Source of the DNA: CAXTTV01 sp964247295
GTDB lineage: Bacteria; Chloroflexota; Ktedonobacteria; Ktedonobacterales; Ktedonobacteraceae
Reading direction: 5' to 3'
DNA: 8,012 nucleotides
Assembly: GCA_964247295.1 (NCBI GenBank)
Contig: CAXTTV010000211.1
Span: forward strand, 1 to 8,012
The notes beneath the pieces are model-generated. The model searched no databases. It was not told the DNA's origin and saw only the letters and a list, made by a program, of their open reading frames with translations. Each line of letters opens with the position of its first letter. Within the stretch, counting starts at the first letter, position 1. Shown here in pieces: positions 5,872 to 8,012 of this stretch. The position numbers and the translations under genes were made by a program.

Positions 5872-5906
5872 CTCCTGCAATAAAAAAAGAGAGAAGTATC
5901 AGGAGG
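5872..5906 (+). promoter_or_regulatory. pgi ribosome binding site and possible sequestering stem
   Basis: AGGAGG at 5901-5906 decides the pgi start at 5918, with an 11-base spacer. CTCCTG at 5872-5877 is the exact complement of CAGGAG at 5900-5905, so the site could be masked by a six-pair stem with a 22-base A-rich loop. Confidence 0.45.
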
Positions 5907-5917
5907 TTCCCACTTTT

Positions 5918-7564
5918 ATGAGTCAGACAAAAGACCAGACACCATTGATCCAACGCTCCGGCTGGAGGGCTTTAGAAAGCCATTATCAACAGATAAAAGA
6001 TACGCATCTACGCGATCTGTTCGCGCAAGATCCCCAACGCGGAGAACGCTTGAGCGTTGAAGCCGAGGGAATCTATTTCGACTATTCTAAAAATCGCATT
6101 ACCGATGAGACTCTCAAACTACTGCTTGAGCTGGCTCAGTCTTCCGGGCTGCGCGAAAGAATTGACGCGATGTTTCGCGGGGATAAGATCAATATCACCG
6201 AGAACCGGGCTGTGTTGCATGTGGCTTTGCGCGCGCCCGAGACTGAGAGCATTGTGGTAGATGGCAAGAATGTGGTCCCCGATGTTCATAAAGTTCTTCA
6301 CAAGATGGCCGGCTTCGCCAATCGGGTGCGTAACGGCGAATGGAAGGGCTTTACAGGCAAACGTATCCGCAATGTCATCAATATCGGGATCGGTGGCTCC
6401 GATCTTGGCCCCTTTATGGCTTATGAGGCCCTGAAGCATTATAGCGATCGCGAGATGACCTTTCGGTTTGTCTCTAATGTGGATGGCACCGATATGTATG
6501 AGGCTACCCAGGACCTTAATCCTGAAGAGACCCTTTTTATTGTCTCATCCAAAACCTTTACGACCCTGGAAACCCTGACAAACGCTGGGAGTGCCCGCGA
6601 TTGGGCACTGGCAACCCTGAAGGATCAAAAAGCGATCGCCAAACATTTTGTCGCGGTCTCTACCAACGAGAAAGAGGTCGCGAAGTTCGGGATCGATACC
6701 GAGAACATGTTTGGTTTCTGGGACTGGGTCGGCGGTCGTTACTCCTACGATTCCGCGATCGGCCTCTCACTGATGATTGCGATCGGCCCAGAGGGCTTTA
6801 CTGAGATGCTCGCCGGTTTTCATAGCATGGACGAGCATTTCCGCACAACACCCTTTGAGAAAAATCTCCCGGTTCTGCTGGCCCTAATCGGCGTCTGGTA
6901 CAACAATTTCTTTGGAACCCAGACGGTGGCGATCCTACCATACGATCAGTATCTGAATCGCTTCTCGGCCTATCTTCAGCAGCTTGATATGGAGAGCGAT
7001 GGGAAATCGGTGGATCTTGAAGGCAAACATGTTGACTATCAGACCGGCCCAATCATCTGGGGTCAGCCTGGAACAAATGGGCAACACGCCTTTTATCAAC
7101 TGATCCATCAGGGAACTAAGCTGATTCCCGCTGATTTCATTGGTTTCAGCCAGACGCTTAACCCGATCGGTCGACACCACGATCTGCTTATGGCGAACTT
7201 TTTCGCGCAGACCGAGGCCCTGGCCTTCGGTAAGACGGCGGAAGAAGTCAAGGCCGATGGGGTCGCCGACTTCCAAATCTCCCACCGCACCTTTGAGGGA
7301 AACCACCCTACGAACACCATTCTGGCCGATAAGCTGACCCCATCGATGCTTGGGAAGCTTGTGGCATTATACGAACACAAAGTGTTTGTGCAGGGAACCA
7401 TCTGGAACATCAACTCATTTGACCAGTGGGGAGTTGAGCTCGGTAAGGTTCTGGCTAATCGGATCATTCCCGAACTAGAGAGTGCCGAAGAACCAAAATT
7501 AACTCATGATAGCTCAACAAATACATTAATCGGGCGCTATCGACAGGCTCGACAGACAAAGTAA
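5918..7564 (+). CDS. pgi: Glucose-6-phosphate isomerase
   Basis: This cytoplasmic enzyme interconverts glucose 6-phosphate and fructose 6-phosphate. The 548 residues match the E. coli-type enzyme (549). Both SIS domains are complete: GIGGSDLGP at 157-165, SNVDGTD at 186-192, SSKTFTTLET at 210-219, GGRYSYDSAIGLS at 272-284, LPYDQYLNRFSAYLQQLDMESDGK at 340-363 (here cited by ends), GTNGQHAFYQLIHQGTK at 385-401, FEGNHPTN at 459-466, and FDQWGVELGK at 501-510. The catalytic set known from rabbit PGI maps to Arg274, Glu359, His390 and Lys510, all present. The reading frame stays open upstream to 5735 inside gnd, but the ATG at 5918 has the AGGAGG site and the family N-terminus. It is probably co-transcribed with gnd, the pair controlling the split between glycolysis and the pentose phosphate pathway. 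Confidence 0.95.
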   Translation: MSQTKDQTPLIQRSGWRALESHYQQIKDTHLRDLFAQDPQRGERLSVEAEGIYFDYSKNRITDETLKLLLELAQSSGLRERIDAMFRGDKINITENRAVLHVALRAPETESIVVDGKNVVPDVHKVLHKMAGFANRVRNGEWKGFTGKRIRNVINIGIGGSDLGPFMAYEALKHYSDREMTFRFVSNVDGTDMYEATQDLNPEETLFIVSSKTFTTLETLTNAGSARDWALATLKDQKAIAKHFVAVSTNEKEVAKFGIDTENMFGFWDWVGGRYSYDSAIGLSLMIAIGPEGFTEMLAGFHSMDEHFRTTPFEKNLPVLLALIGVWYNNFFGTQTVAILPYDQYLNRFSAYLQQLDMESDGKSVDLEGKHVDYQTGPIIWGQPGTNGQHAFYQLIHQGTKLIPADFIGFSQTLNPIGRHHDLLMANFFAQTEALAFGKTAEEVKADGVADFQISHRTFEGNHPTNTILADKLTPSMLGKLVALYEHKVFVQGTIWNINSFDQWGVELGKVLANRIIPELESAEEPKLTHDSSTNTLIGRYRQARQTK

Positions 7565-7565
7565 A

Positions 7566-7629
7566 GATTGTTTGATAGCAGCAAAGGGATGGTAGATCAT
7601 CTCATACAGGTGAGCCATCCCTGACAATC
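7566..7629 (+). repeat. Nested inverted repeats after pgi
   Basis: Three sets of arms are nested: GATTGT (7566-7571) with ACAATC (7624-7629), AGGGATGG (7585-7592) with CCATCCCT (7615-7622), and CTCA (7601-7604) with TGAG (7611-7614). The inner two are contiguous on the right arm, giving a stem of twelve pairs with an eight-base bulge on the left. No T tract follows, so it is a structured intergenic element or a non-canonical terminator for pgi. Confidence 0.5.
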
Positions 7630-7652
7630 CTTAAAACAGAAAGAAGAAAACT

Positions 7653-8012
7653 ATGCGTGTAGAACCAACTATTAATATCGAATTCGCGTCAGACCAGAGA
7701 ACCGAGACTCACTTGAAATCCCTGGAGCATCAGCTTAAAGAAGTTAAAGGGGTCGAGTACGATTTACTAGAGCCTAAAGATCATAGGGCCCCCGCACTGT
7801 TTGTGATTGGTCTGGAGAAAAAAGGGGGAGAGGCCGAGGATACGGCCCAGAGCGTAGCCCAATTGCTGTATAACTTTCTGCATCAGGACGCAACAATTCC
7901 CCAGAACGCTCGGATCAATCTGGTCACCGCCGAAGGGGACCGTACGGATATCGGACCTCTTTCAGTTCAGGAGATTCGCGAGATCATTATTACCGCTCAC
8001 ACCCATCAATAA
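7653..8012 (+). CDS. Small protein resembling effector-associated component EACC1
   Basis: The 119 residues have no signal peptide or membrane span. Predicted elements in order are a strand at 5-12 (PTINIEFA), a helix at 19-31 with LKSLEHQLK, a strand at 34-39, a strand at 48-55 (ALFVIGLE), a helix at 63-77 (DTAQSVAQLLYNFLH), a strand pair at 87-100 with an AEGDRTDIG turn, and a closing helix at 104-114. This order, the L-x-x-L-x-x-x-L first helix and the strand-turn-strand end recall EACC1, a small protein found beside effectors such as caspase-like proteases in multi-gene conflict systems. The match is by pattern memory only. The ribosome site is weak (AAGAAG at 7641-7646). The gene follows pgi by 88 bases and ends at the last base of the window, so its own neighbours are not visible. 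It could also be an unrelated housekeeping protein. Confidence 0.7.
   Translation: MRVEPTINIEFASDQRTETHLKSLEHQLKEVKGVEYDLLEPKDHRAPALFVIGLEKKGGEAEDTAQSVAQLLYNFLHQDATIPQNARINLVTAEGDRTDIGPLSVQEIREIIITAHTHQ

Noticed and set aside
5735..5917. N-terminal extension of the pgi frame by 61 residues
   Set aside because: It runs through the end of gnd and the hairpin, has low-complexity translation, and the family N-terminus plus AGGAGG support the start at 5918.
7057..7068. WGQPGTN in pgi where most enzymes have WGEPGTN
   Set aside because: The catalytic Glu is the one in DMESDG (Glu359), which is present; this other position varies among bacterial enzymes, so loss of activity is not suggested.

Overview
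The window looks like an ordinary bacterial chromosome segment of about 50% GC. Small metabolic and membrane-protein genes have good Shine-Dalgarno sites and short spacers. The gene mix (FMN-binding flavin reductase, YbdK-type ligase, tandem SH3 protein, DUF2243 and PsiE-like membrane proteins, the short bacterial type of 6-phosphogluconate dehydrogenase, glucose-6-phosphate isomerase) suggests a soil-type bacterium such as a Ktedonobacteria/Chloroflexota member. That placement is inference from gene content; no rRNA or marker gene is present to settle it. I see no tRNA, rRNA, CRISPR array, transposase or integrase.

Layout. Bases 1-75 carry the terminator of a gene that lies upstream of the window. 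An AT-rich leader follows, then a flavin-reductase-family gene (316-972). A textbook promoter (1030-1058) serves a carboxylate-amine ligase of the YbdK/GCS2 family (1143-2249). A possible promoter then leads to a two-gene unit: a cytoplasmic tandem-SH3 protein (2399-2764) and a three-span membrane protein (2787-3104).

The middle (3101-4506) alternates strands. A DUF2243 membrane protein on the minus strand overlaps the preceding gene tail-to-tail by 4 nt. It is divergent from a PsiE-like membrane protein on the plus strand, which in turn overlaps a minus-strand HicB-like gene tail-to-tail by 4 nt. The HicB-like protein has no visible HicA partner and no DNA-binding tail. Its promoter carries a perfect 6-3-6 palindrome.

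The right third is a central-carbon unit: a decarboxylating 6-phosphogluconate dehydrogenase (4789-5814) and pgi (5918-7564). The pair has an extended -10 promoter, a dyad in the leader, and a strong hairpin between the genes. The two enzymes sit at the glucose-6-phosphate and 6-phosphogluconate nodes that link glycolysis with the oxidative pentose phosphate pathway. The window ends exactly at the stop of a small protein (7653-8012) whose fold pattern resembles the effector-associated EACC1 component of bacterial conflict systems. That is the best lead to something undescribed, but the decisive neighbours lie beyond the right edge.
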